Shown piece after piece: positions 1 to 5,655 of a stretch of 13,344 nucleotides of DNA. Source of the DNA: an uncultured Methanomassiliicoccaceae archaeon (GTDB lineage Archaea > Thermoplasmatota > Thermoplasmata > Methanomassiliicoccales > Methanomethylophilaceae); the NCBI GenBank assembly GCA_945492685.1, contig CALYUZ010000004.1, positions 1 to 13,344 of the forward strand. Direction: 5' to 3'. Every line of letters begins with the position of its first letter. Position 1 is the stretch's first letter. Position numbers and translations under genes: made by a program. The notes beneath the pieces are model-generated. The model saw only the letters and a list, made by a program, of their open reading frames with translations, ran no database searches and was not told the origin of the DNA.

Positions 1-612
1 TTCAGGCTCTACGACACCTTCGGATTCCCCGTTGAACTCACCACGGAGCTCGCCGCCGAGAAGGGACTCCAGGTGGACATGGAGGACTTCGAGAGGAGGT
101 TCAAGGCGCACCAGGACAACTCCCGTGCGGGAGCCGACCAGCAGTTCAAGGGAGGTCTCGCGGACCACAGCGAGGAGACCACCAAGCTGCACACCGCCAC
201 CCACCTGCTCAACGCCGCTCTGAAGAAGGTGATCAGCCCCGACATCAACCAGAAGGGTTCCAACATCACCGCCGACAGGCTCAGGTTCGACTTCAACCTC
301 GACAGGAAATGCACACCCGAGGAGCTGAAGGAGATCGAGAGGCTGGTCAACGAGGTCATCAAAGCCGCCGTCCCCGTGGTGTGCGAGGAGATGACCTACG
401 AGGAGGCCAAAGCCCGCAATGCCGTCGGAGTCTTCACAGACAAGTACGGTGAGATGGTCAAGGTCTACACCATCGGAGACTTCTCCTGCGAGATCTGCGG
501 AGGACCCCACGTGAGCAACACATCCGAGCTCCAGGGATTCAAGATCAAGAAAGAGGAGAGTTCCGCTGCCGGCGTCAGGCGTATCAAGGCCGTCGTCGGC
601 AAGTTCGACTGA
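1..612 (+). CDS. alaS: Alanyl-tRNA synthetase, C-terminal part (5' end outside window), short bacterial/CPR-like form
   Basis: AlaRS charges tRNA-Ala with alanine in the cytoplasm. Only the last 203 residues are visible, in frame from base 1. They open with [10 protein letters not shown], the end of the aminoacylation core, and reach the editing domain with its zinc-binding pairs: HTATH (H64 and H68 of the visible part) and C166-GGPH170. The protein ends about 33 residues after CGGPH, at [10 protein letters not shown]. The C-terminal dimerisation/C-Ala region of about 200 residues found in long AlaRS is therefore absent. Only about 30 residues separate the core from the HxxxH motif; E. coli AlaRS has over 100 there, including a beta-barrel. 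Phrases such as [20 protein letters not shown] recall the short AlaRS of CPR bacteria, from memory and not searched. Archaeal AlaRS normally looks different, so lateral transfer is likely. Family certain; origin inferred. Confidence 0.93.
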   Translation, partial: FRLYDTFGFPVELTTELAAEKGLQVDMEDFERRFKAHQDNSRAGADQQFKGGLADHSEETTKLHTATHLLNAALKKVISPDINQKGSNITADRLRFDFNLDRKCTPEELKEIERLVNEVIKAAVPVVCEEMTYEEAKARNAVGVFTDKYGEMVKVYTIGDFSCEICGGPHVSNTSELQGFKIKKEESSAAGVRRIKAVVGKFD

Positions 613-657
613 TCCCGAACAAACCTTTCAAGGCGGGCGATGTCCCGTCATCCCTCT

Positions 658-678
658 TGTCCGATCGATGACCGGACA
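658..678 (+). terminator. Possible alaS terminator hairpin
   Basis: TGTCCG (658-663) pairs with CGGACA (673-678) around a 9-base loop. ATTTTC follows a few bases later. It lies 46 bases after the alaS stop. The stem is short and the T run has only four T, so this is tentative. Confidence 0.35.
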
Positions 679-689
679 TGATTTTCAAC

Positions 690-719
690 GCCCGGCGGAA
701 AAGGAGGAAACCGCCGGGC
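690..719. terminator. Strong GC hairpin between convergent alaS and small gene
   Basis: GCCCGGCGG (690-698) and CCGCCGGGC (711-719) form a perfect 9-bp stem with a 12-base loop. On the minus strand it starts 9 bases after the stop of the small gene, where a terminator or 3'-end stabiliser would sit. No long T run follows on either strand, so processing or stability is as likely as intrinsic termination. Confidence 0.55.
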
Positions 720-728
720 ATCATGCAT

Positions 729-980
729 TCATTCGGGTGCCGGTCTGGAATACAGGTCCGAGGACCTTACCGAAGAGGTGACGAACTCCCTCATCTTCTC
801 GCTGATGTCGTTGATGAACACCTCCGGGTCGTTGGACCTCATGGCGACAACGCAAATGGAACATGCCAATGCGTTCACCACCTGCCTGTTGTCATAATCC
901 CTGTCGGCGAACTCCTTCATGATCGCCCCGAAGACTTCCTCGAACTCACGTTCCTTGCTCTCTGTCAAACCATCCTTCAT
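729..980 (-). CDS. Small uncharacterised protein (83 aa)
   Basis: I do not recognise this family. The product is a soluble, charged 83-residue protein, predicted mostly helical, with two cysteines in ACSIC (39-43), no signal peptide and no membrane segment. The frame stays open upstream to 1103. I chose the ATG at 980 for two reasons: AAGGA lies a few bases before it, and a TATA box at 1030-1037 puts the transcript start near 1005-1010, which rules out upstream starts. The discarded N-terminal extension would be encoded by promoter and repeat DNA. A plus-strand frame covers the same bases, but its translation looks like an antisense shadow and it lacks a ribosome site. The gene has its own promoter, converges on alaS and ends in a 9-bp hairpin. 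Real gene likely; function unknown. Confidence 0.6.
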   Translation of the reverse strand: MKDGLTESKEREFEEVFGAIMKEFADRDYDNRQVVNALACSICVVAMRSNDPEVFINDISEKMREFVTSSVRSSDLYSRPAPE

Positions 981-1029
981 ATGGATCCTTCTGCGGTTCT
1001 CCCGCAAGAAGACCATCCGAAGACGTCGA

Positions 1030-1037
1030 TTTATAAA
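1030..1037 (-). promoter_or_regulatory. TATA box for the small gene
   Basis: TTTATAAA is a perfect archaeal TATA-box match and is itself palindromic. On the minus strand it is centred about 53 bases before the ATG at 980. Initiation about 26 bases downstream would give a leader of roughly 25-30 bases containing the AAGGA ribosome site. Confidence 0.6.
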
Positions 1038-1057
1038 GGAAACCGTGGACGGATGAT

Positions 1058-1089
1058 GGATGGATGATATCTTTTTGGGATATCCATCC
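1058..1089. repeat. Imperfect inverted repeat upstream of the small gene
   Basis: GGATG-GAT-GATATC (1058-1071) pairs with GATATCCATCC (1079-1089). This gives 11 bp with one 3-base bulge and a T-rich loop. It lies just upstream of the TATA box at 1030-1037 on the minus strand, so it could be a regulator site. That role is inferred from position only. Confidence 0.4.
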
Positions 1090-1369
1090 AACATATCTGC
1101 CAATATCCTCCAATAACCTGTCTTTCTTTACGACCACCCGTATCCGGGAGAATGGTTATCTATGAATGAATCCCGGTGCCGACCAATATCCAACACCGAT
1201 GTGTGGATGGATGCGAGTGTCCAGCATAGTTTCTCCGACATCACCCGTATCCGGACCCATCAATGCATGGATGGCATATCATCCAAAGAAGATCTGTGGA
1301 ACCACCAATTCAGAGACCTCTGTGGAACGAATGACAGAACAATCAGGAGAATATGAATCGGAATAAGTC
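1090..1369. other. Gene-free stretch with short repeats
   Basis: Together with its flanks, nearly 400 bases (981-1374) hold no convincing gene. Short frames exist on the plus strand (1162-1366), but they have no ribosome site and their translations resemble no protein I know. What is visible is repetition. CACCCGTATCCGG occurs at 1135-1147 and again at 1242-1254. TCTGTGGAAC occurs at 1293-1302 and 1319-1328. TGGATG/CATCCA forms a small inverted repeat at 1268-1285. GGATG or its complement recurs at least five times between 1051 and 1284. This could be remnant DNA, an unannotated small RNA or a regulator-binding region. I cannot decide from sequence alone. Confidence 0.5.
1135..1254. repeat. 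13-base direct repeat pair
   Basis: CACCCGTATCCGG is present exactly at 1135-1147 and 1242-1254, 107 bases apart start to start. Two exact 13-mers in a gene-free stretch suggest a duplicated site or remnant; the function is unknown. Confidence 0.5.
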
Positions 1370-1373
1370 AAAA
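1370..1373 (-). terminator. Oligo-T terminator of tRNA-Ala
   Basis: On the minus strand, TTTT follows one base after the encoded CCA of the tRNA, and further T-rich sequence comes after it. Short T runs are the normal transcription stop for archaeal RNA polymerase, so the tRNA is probably a single-gene transcript. Confidence 0.45.
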
Positions 1374-1374
1374 G

Positions 1375-1450
1375 TGGTGGACTGGGCGCGATTTGAACGC
1401 GCGACTTCTTGCTTGCAAAGCAAGCGATCTTCCAGCTGATCTACCAGCCC
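1375..1450 (-). tRNA. tRNA-Ala (anticodon UGC)
   Basis: A full 76-base cloverleaf can be drawn. The acceptor GGGCTGG pairs with CCAGTCC, giving the G3:U70 pair that defines alanine identity. The D stem is GATC/GATC and the D loop contains GG. The anticodon stem CTTGC/GCAAG carries loop TTTGCAA, anticodon TGC (plus-strand bases 1415-1417). The variable region is AAGTC. The T stem GCGCG/CGCGC carries loop TTCAAAT. The discriminator is A73 and CCA is encoded (1375-1377). No intron is present. It decodes GCA and, by wobble, other alanine codons. It lies less than 800 bases from the alaS gene and is divergent from the aro operon. Confidence 0.97.
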
Positions 1451-1473
1451 ACTGAAATCCCCCTATTTACAAG

Positions 1474-1485
1474 ATAAATATAAAC
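1474..1485 (-). promoter_or_regulatory. Promoter (TATA box) of tRNA-Ala
   Basis: The minus strand reads GTTTATATTTAT, an archaeal TATA box preceded by purine-rich GAAAA that could serve as a TFB element. Its centre lies about 30 bases before the tRNA 5' end, so transcription would start at or just before the mature tRNA. Confidence 0.75.
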
Positions 1486-1519
1486 TTTTCTATTCACCCG
1501 GATCTGGCGACTTTCAGCA

Positions 1520-1535
1520 TGAACAAATATGTTCA
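1520..1535. promoter_or_regulatory. Operator-like palindrome 1
   Basis: TGAACA-AATA-TGTTCA is a perfect 6-bp inverted repeat with a 4-base spacer, shaped like a site for a dimeric helix-turn-helix regulator. It lies between the divergent tRNA-Ala and aro promoters, about 65 bases upstream of the aro TATA box. Binding is inferred only from symmetry and position. Confidence 0.4.
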
Positions 1536-1550
1536 GGGAGAAAAACTAGA

Positions 1551-1564
1551 ATCGGATGTCCGAT
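1551..1564. promoter_or_regulatory. Operator-like palindrome 2
   Basis: ATCGGA-TG-TCCGAT is a perfect 6-bp inverted repeat with a 2-base spacer, ending about 33 bases before the aro TATA box. That is a plausible activator position. It differs in sequence from the palindrome at 1520-1535. Confidence 0.4.
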
Positions 1565-1597
1565 GACAACCTTTTTACCGAATCTAACATTCGCCCG

Positions 1598-1605
1598 TTT
1601 ATAAT
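1598..1605 (+). promoter_or_regulatory. TATA box of the aro operon
   Basis: TTTATAAT is the best TATA match upstream of the operon. It predicts a start near 1625-1630 and a leader of about 70 bases. A GC-rich imperfect inverted repeat (CGCGCG with TGCGCG, about 1606-1628) lies between the TATA box and the predicted start. Confidence 0.55.
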
Positions 1606-1634
1606 CGCGCGCGTACTAATATGTGCGCGGAAAG

Positions 1635-1675
1635 AACACACATCTCAAATATGAGGAGTATATGTGATGCGTGTT
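1635..1675 (+). promoter_or_regulatory. Possible structured leader of the aro operon
   Basis: CACATCTCA (1639-1647) pairs with TGAG (1652-1655) and ATGTG (1662-1666) around an AATA loop, leaving a 6-base bulge. AACA (1635-1638) and TGTT (1672-1675) can extend it. The fold lies in the predicted 5' leader, ahead of the ribosome site. A tiny in-frame ORF, ATG 1651 to TAG 1677, sits inside it; it has no aromatic codons. No known riboswitch class is recognised. Confidence 0.3.
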
Positions 1676-1687
1676 AGCAAGTAGCAC

Positions 1688-1694
1688 GGGGTGA
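1688..1694 (+). promoter_or_regulatory. Ribosome site fixing the aroA' start
   Basis: GGGGTGA lies 5 bases before the ATG at 1700. Its own GTG (1691) is also in frame, but that codon is part of the Shine-Dalgarno sequence and has no ribosome site of its own. The ATG is therefore preferred. Confidence 0.6.
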
Positions 1695-1699
1695 ACCCA

Positions 1700-2494
1700 A
1701 TGTTTGGAAAGAGCATCAGACTTGAGAGGATTATGGACAGGAACACAGGGAACTGCGTCATCGTTCCCATGGACCACGGGATCTCCATCGGGCCCACAGA
1801 GGGACTCATCAACATGAAGAAAGCCGTGGACGACGTCGCCAACGGAGGGGCCACCGCGGTCCTCATGCACAAGGGACTCATCCGCTACAGCCACCGTACC
1901 AGCGGAAACGACATCGGACTGATCCTCCATCTCTCCGCATCCACAGACCTCGGAGTCACCAGCAACAGCAAGGTGCTCGTCGCAACCGTGGAGGAGGCCC
2001 TCAAGATCGGAGCGGATGCCGTCTCCGTGCACATCAACGTCGGTGCAGAGACTGAGCCCGAGATGCTCTCGGACCTCGGTAAGATCTCCAAGGACTGCAA
2101 CGAGTGGGGAATGCCCCTCCTCGTTATGGCCTATCCCCGCGGACCCAAGATCGAGAACTCCTATGATCCCCACGCCGTCGCACACGCCGCAAGGGTCGCA
2201 GCGGAGCTCGGAGCAGACATCGTCAAATGCAGCTACACCGGCGACATCGACTCATTCAGGGAGGTCGTGAAGGGAACCCTCGCACCCGTCGTCATCGCCG
2301 GCGGACCCAAGATGAACTCCGACGACGACATCCTCCAGATGGTCTACGACTCCATCCAGGCCGGAGGACACGGTGTGTCCATCGGAAGGAACGTCTTCCA
2401 GCACAGGAACGTCGAGGCCATGACCCGCGCCATCTCCGACATCGTCCTCCGCGGATACACCGTCGAGGAAGCGAAGAAGAACAACCTTGCGTGA
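1700..2494 (+). CDS. aroA': 2-amino-3,7-dideoxy-D-threo-hept-6-ulosonate (ADTH) synthase, class I aldolase family
   Basis: This enzyme makes ADTH from L-aspartate semialdehyde and 6-deoxy-5-ketofructose 1-phosphate, the first step of the archaeal route to 3-dehydroquinate. The 264-residue TIM-barrel protein closely resembles Methanocaldococcus jannaschii MJ0400 as I recall it. PMDHG (23-27) contains Asp25. AYPRG holds Tyr145, the proposed acid/base. [10 protein letters not shown] holds Lys176, the Schiff-base lysine. FQH near 233-235 matches the family end. Its length is close to the usual 265-275. The ATG at 1700 is preferred to the GTG at 1691 because GGGGTGA is its ribosome site. It opens the seven-gene aro operon and is followed by aroB' after 4 bases. 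The family also includes archaeal fructose-bisphosphate aldolases; the neighbouring aroB' argues for ADTH synthase. Confidence 0.93.
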   Translation: MFGKSIRLERIMDRNTGNCVIVPMDHGISIGPTEGLINMKKAVDDVANGGATAVLMHKGLIRYSHRTSGNDIGLILHLSASTDLGVTSNSKVLVATVEEALKIGADAVSVHINVGAETEPEMLSDLGKISKDCNEWGMPLLVMAYPRGPKIENSYDPHAVAHAARVAAELGADIVKCSYTGDIDSFREVVKGTLAPVVIAGGPKMNSDDDILQMVYDSIQAGGHGVSIGRNVFQHRNVEAMTRAISDIVLRGYTVEEAKKNNLA

Positions 2495-2498
2495 TAAC

Positions 2499-3512
2499 AT
2501 GGAGAAGGAACTCTGGATCAGGGCGGACATCCCCGACGACAGGGAGGAGCGCAAGGAGCTGGTCATCTCCGCGCTCGAGTCCGGTGTCGACATCGCACTC
2601 GTCAGACCCGAGGACTCCGACTTCGAGGAGTTCGGAAAGGTCAAACTGTACTACAACGACGACGGCAAGGTCTCCGACGGCGTCGAACTTGTGGAGCTCA
2701 GATGTCCGGAGGACCAGGACCGCGCCATGGACATGGCGGGCAAGGTCAAAGCGGTCATCCTCGACTCATCCGACTGGACCGTCATCCCCCTCGAGAACCT
2801 GATCGCCAAATTCAGGGACTCCGGGACCAAGGTCCTGGCATGCGCCGATGACATCGAGCAGGCCAAACTGTACATGCAGACCCTGGAGAAGGGAGTGGAC
2901 GGTGTTGTGATCAACACCACCGACCCCGACAAGATCAGGACCTTCGCCAACGTCCTCAGCGGATGCGGAAACATAGACCTGTCCGTGGTCGAGGTGGAGA
3001 GCGTCAAGAACATCGAGATGGGCGACCGCGTCTGTGTGGATACCGTCTCCATGATGGTGCCCGGCGAGGGTATGCTCATCGGATCCCAGGCCGCATGCCT
3101 GTTCCTTGTACAGTCCGAGAGCGAGGACAACGGATACGTCGCCGCCAGACCCTTCAGGGTGAATGCCGGTGCGGTCCATGCATATGTGCTCGGACCCGAG
3201 GGAAGGACCAGATACCTGGCCGAACTCAAATCGGGAGAGCCCCTCGTCCTCGTTGACAAGGACGGAAACATGAGGATGTCCTCCGTGGGAAGGTGCAAGG
3301 TGGAGCAGAGGCCCCTGCTGATGCTCACAGCCAAGGCCGGGGAGGAAACGTACACCACCATCCTCCAGAACGCCGAGACAGTGAAGATGGTCGGACCCAA
3401 CGGGGCGATCTCCGTGTCCAAGATCAAGAAGGGTGACAGGCTCTTCGCCAGGATCGAGACGGGAGGACGCCACTTCGGAATGAAGATCGAAGAGACAATA
3501 AGGGAGATCTGA
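2499..3512 (+). CDS. aroB': 3-dehydroquinate synthase II (archaeal type)
   Basis: This is the NAD-dependent enzyme that oxidatively deaminates and cyclises ADTH to 3-dehydroquinate. It is unrelated to bacterial AroB. The 337-residue sequence parallels M. jannaschii MJ1249 along its length. Recognisable blocks are DWTVIPLENLIA (92-103), GDRVCVDT (175-182), GEGMLIGSQA (189-198), RPFRVNAGAVHAYVLGP (217-233), LQNAETVK (289-296) and the end RHFGMKIEETI (324-334). It is slightly shorter than the usual 350-380 residues because of a compact N-terminal third. The ATG at 2499 is preceded by GTGAT, which also contains the aroA' stop. The in-frame TTG at 2487 would lie inside aroA'. The partner aroA' is directly upstream, and the stop shares one base with the aroDE start (TGATG). 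Confidence 0.95.
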   Translation: MEKELWIRADIPDDREERKELVISALESGVDIALVRPEDSDFEEFGKVKLYYNDDGKVSDGVELVELRCPEDQDRAMDMAGKVKAVILDSSDWTVIPLENLIAKFRDSGTKVLACADDIEQAKLYMQTLEKGVDGVVINTTDPDKIRTFANVLSGCGNIDLSVVEVESVKNIEMGDRVCVDTVSMMVPGEGMLIGSQAACLFLVQSESEDNGYVAARPFRVNAGAVHAYVLGPEGRTRYLAELKSGEPLVLVDKDGNMRMSSVGRCKVEQRPLLMLTAKAGEETYTTILQNAETVKMVGPNGAISVSKIKKGDRLFARIETGGRHFGMKIEETIREI

Positions 3513-4822
3513 TGAAGGTCTGCGCCTCGCTCAGCGGGATGTCCGACCTGGACCTGGCCGGCAACGCCGACATGGTCGAGATCAGGCTGGACCTCCTCGG
3601 GGAAGTCCCCGACATAAAGGACAGGGAGCTGCTGGTCACATACCGCGGCCCCATAGACCTGGGGGTGCTCCCGGAGGGATTCTCCGGTACCATCGACATC
3701 GGAGAGGAGCCCAGACCGGACACACATCTGAACGTGGTCGCATCCCATCACAACTACGAGTCCACCCCCGACGCGGAACGCATCCGCTCCATACTCGGGG
3801 CCATGGACTCCGACATAAGCAAGGGGGCCTTCGCCGTCAACAGGTTCACCGATCTGGTGAGCATCCTCGATGCGGCAAGGTCCATGAAGAAAAAACATGT
3901 CATCCTCGGGATGGGTGGCCTGGGGACCGTCACACGCATAAGACAGACCCTTCTTGGAAACGAGTTCTCGTTCGGATATGTGGGTGAGCCCACGGCACCC
4001 GGACAGCTGAGCGTGGACGAGATGTCCGCACTCAGCGATGACTGCATGATCCTGGGAATCCTCGGGAACCCTCTGTCCAAGAGCAAGTCCCCGAGGATGC
4101 AGAACGCTGCCCTCGATGCGGCAGGGATCAACGGAATATACCTCCCGTTCGAAGCCCCCGACCTTGAGCAGGTGGAGGAGGTCATACGCGGTTACGACAT
4201 CCGCGGAGTGAACGTGACCATCCCCTACAAGCAGGAGATCATGGACCACATAGATGTGGTCGACAAGGCTGCATCCTCCATCGGAGCTGTGAACACCGTG
4301 GTGAACAACAACGGACGCCTCGAGGGATACAACACGGACGTGGTGGGGATAGATACTGCACTAGCCAGGGCCGGATTCGAGGCAGAGGACAAGAGGATCC
4401 TGATCATGGGTTCCGGAGGTGCCGCCAAGGCCTGTATCCACTACATGATGGAGAGGAACTGCGACGTCACCGTAACCGGAAGGAACAGGGAGACGGGAGA
4501 GGAGGTCGCCAAGGAGTTCGGTGCCACATTCCGCGCACCCACATCCGTGTCCGTCATGATGTACGACCTGGTGGTGAACTGCACACCCGTGGGGATGTAC
4601 TCCGACGGGCCGTACCCGATCAACATATCCGCCATCACCAGGAACCAGGCTGTGTTCGACATGGTCTACGGATCCGAGACGCCCATCGTCAGAGAGGCCT
4701 TGGCCAAAGGGTGCAGGGTCGCTTACGGGGCGGACATGCTGGCAGGGCAGGGTGCCGCATCGTTCTCCATGTGGACCGGCGTCAAGGACTCCTTCGATGT
4801 CATGAGGAGGGAGCTGGATTGA
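3512..4822 (+). CDS. aroDE: Fused 3-dehydroquinate dehydratase (type I) and shikimate dehydrogenase
   Basis: This bifunctional protein of 436 residues dehydrates 3-dehydroquinate and reduces the product to shikimate with NADPH. Residues 1 to about 177 are a type I dehydratase. EIRLD (23-27), His80 in SHHNYESTP, Lys104 (Schiff base) in DISKGAF, Arg142 and APGQ (162-165) are in place. The domain is about 45 residues shorter than a typical archaeal AroD, and the usual DIEL acidic block reads DIGEE (62-66). Residues 178-436 are shikimate dehydrogenase. SKSKSP (189-194), catalytic Lys240 in NVTIPYK, Asn261, Asp276 in GYNTD, the GSGGAA (300-305) nucleotide loop, NCTP (357-360) and Gln413 in ADMLAGQGA are visible. 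The usual HN after SxSP reads QN (Q197). Similar fusions occur in plants and chlamydiae. It overlaps aroB' by one base. Confidence 0.95.
   Translation: MKVCASLSGMSDLDLAGNADMVEIRLDLLGEVPDIKDRELLVTYRGPIDLGVLPEGFSGTIDIGEEPRPDTHLNVVASHHNYESTPDAERIRSILGAMDSDISKGAFAVNRFTDLVSILDAARSMKKKHVILGMGGLGTVTRIRQTLLGNEFSFGYVGEPTAPGQLSVDEMSALSDDCMILGILGNPLSKSKSPRMQNAALDAAGINGIYLPFEAPDLEQVEEVIRGYDIRGVNVTIPYKQEIMDHIDVVDKAASSIGAVNTVVNNNGRLEGYNTDVVGIDTALARAGFEAEDKRILIMGSGGAAKACIHYMMERNCDVTVTGRNRETGEEVAKEFGATFRAPTSVSVMMYDLVVNCTPVGMYSDGPYPINISAITRNQAVFDMVYGSETPIVREALAKGCRVAYGADMLAGQGAASFSMWTGVKDSFDVMRRELD
4806..4810 (+). promoter_or_regulatory. Ribosome site supporting a TTG start for shikimate kinase
   Basis: GGAGG lies 8 bases before the TTG at 4819. 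No ATG or GTG is available at the junction, and the start and the upstream stop share bases (TTGA). This pins the shikimate kinase start to a TTG. Confidence 0.7.
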
Positions 4823-5655
4823 GCGTCGGCAGATCGCACGGTGCCATCACAGTCATCAACGCCATGCCATGTGGGATCGGAGCCACCATCGGCGTGGACC
4901 TCTGGACCGAGGCCACGTTCGAGGTTGAAGGCGATTCTCACATGATCACCATCGCACACGACCCCTCGGAGGACACCACCATGGCGAGCATCTGCGTCAG
5001 GAGGGCGTACGAGCACATCGGCATCCCGGAACCCGGGGGATGGACCCTCAGGACGGAATCGGAGATTCCGGTTTCCAGGGGACTCAAGAGCTCCAGCACC
5101 GCCTGCAATGCGATCCTCAGGGCGGTGATGCAGGAGAACGGCATGGAGATGGATCCCGTGGAACTCATCAGACTCGGCGTGAACTGCGCCAGGGAAGCGC
5201 ATGTCACGGTCACCGGATCCTTCGACGATGCCTGCGGGAGCGGTCTCGGAGGACTCGTCATGACCGACAACAGGAAGGACGAGATCGTGGCACAGAGGGA
5301 CCTGGAAGAGCATGATGTCGTGATCCACGTCCCGAGATTCAAGATCAGGAAGACCGGGCTGCCCCTGGACAGACTCCATGAGGTGGCTCCTGGCATACAG
5401 AGGGCCATAGACATCGCCATGGAGGACCCGTTCGGGGCCATGACGATGAACGGGCGCATCATATCAGCCGCATCGGACGTGGACAACAGTCTCGCCGAGA
5501 AGGCCATGTCCATGGGCGCCCTGGGAGCGGGGATGTCCGGTTCCGGACCCGCCGTGGCCATCGTGGTACCCAAGGGGGAGGGCGAGAGGTTCGCAACCGA
5601 TCTCGGCATCGACCCCGAGGAGACCATCCTCACCAGGACGAGGTGCGGACAATGA
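4819..5655 (+). CDS. aroK: Archaeal shikimate kinase (GHMP family)
   Basis: It phosphorylates shikimate with ATP to shikimate 3-phosphate. The 278-residue protein belongs to the GHMP kinase superfamily, not the P-loop AroK of bacteria. The ATP loop is PVSRGLKSSSTACNAIL (84-100). VTGSFDDACGSG (131-142) supplies the conserved acidic segment, and GAGMSGSGPAVAIV (236-249) is the third GHMP motif. Its length matches the 270-300 typical of the archaeal enzyme. Translation starts at a TTG that overlaps the aroDE stop (TTGA) behind a good GGAGG; the reading frame upstream is an aroDE shadow. Its stop overlaps the EPSP synthase start by four bases (ATGA). Homoserine or mevalonate kinases are relatives, but the context and these motifs favour shikimate kinase. 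Confidence 0.94.
   Translation: MSVGRSHGAITVINAMPCGIGATIGVDLWTEATFEVEGDSHMITIAHDPSEDTTMASICVRRAYEHIGIPEPGGWTLRTESEIPVSRGLKSSSTACNAILRAVMQENGMEMDPVELIRLGVNCAREAHVTVTGSFDDACGSGLGGLVMTDNRKDEIVAQRDLEEHDVVIHVPRFKIRKTGLPLDRLHEVAPGIQRAIDIAMEDPFGAMTMNGRIISAASDVDNSLAEKAMSMGALGAGMSGSGPAVAIVVPKGEGERFATDLGIDPEETILTRTRCGQ

Noticed and set aside
678..1067. 129-codon open frame on the plus strand opposite the small gene
   Set aside because: It starts inside the hairpin region, lacks a promoter, and its His/Val-rich translation looks antisense. The minus-strand frame has TATA box and ribosome site.
981..1103. N-terminal extension of the small gene to 1103
   Set aside because: The TATA box at 1030-1037 and the inverted repeat lie inside it, and the ATG at 980 has the ribosome site.
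1051..1328. CRISPR-like array
   Set aside because: The repeats are only 5-13 bases, irregularly spaced, and no cas gene is near.
1162..1366. Short plus-strand frames of about 65 codons
   Set aside because: Two overlapping frames in repeat-bearing DNA, no ribosome site, no family resemblance.
1375..1450. tRNA gene as an integration site
   Set aside because: No integrase, no repeated tRNA 3' end nearby, and the flanking genes are core metabolism.
1691..1699. GTG start for aroA'
   Set aside because: The GTG is part of the GGGGTGA ribosome site for the ATG at 1700.
2651..4249. 532-codon open frame on the minus strand
   Set aside because: It lies wholly antisense to aroB' and aroDE, which have clear catalytic motifs. 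Its translation is low-complexity, and long antisense frames are expected at this GC content.
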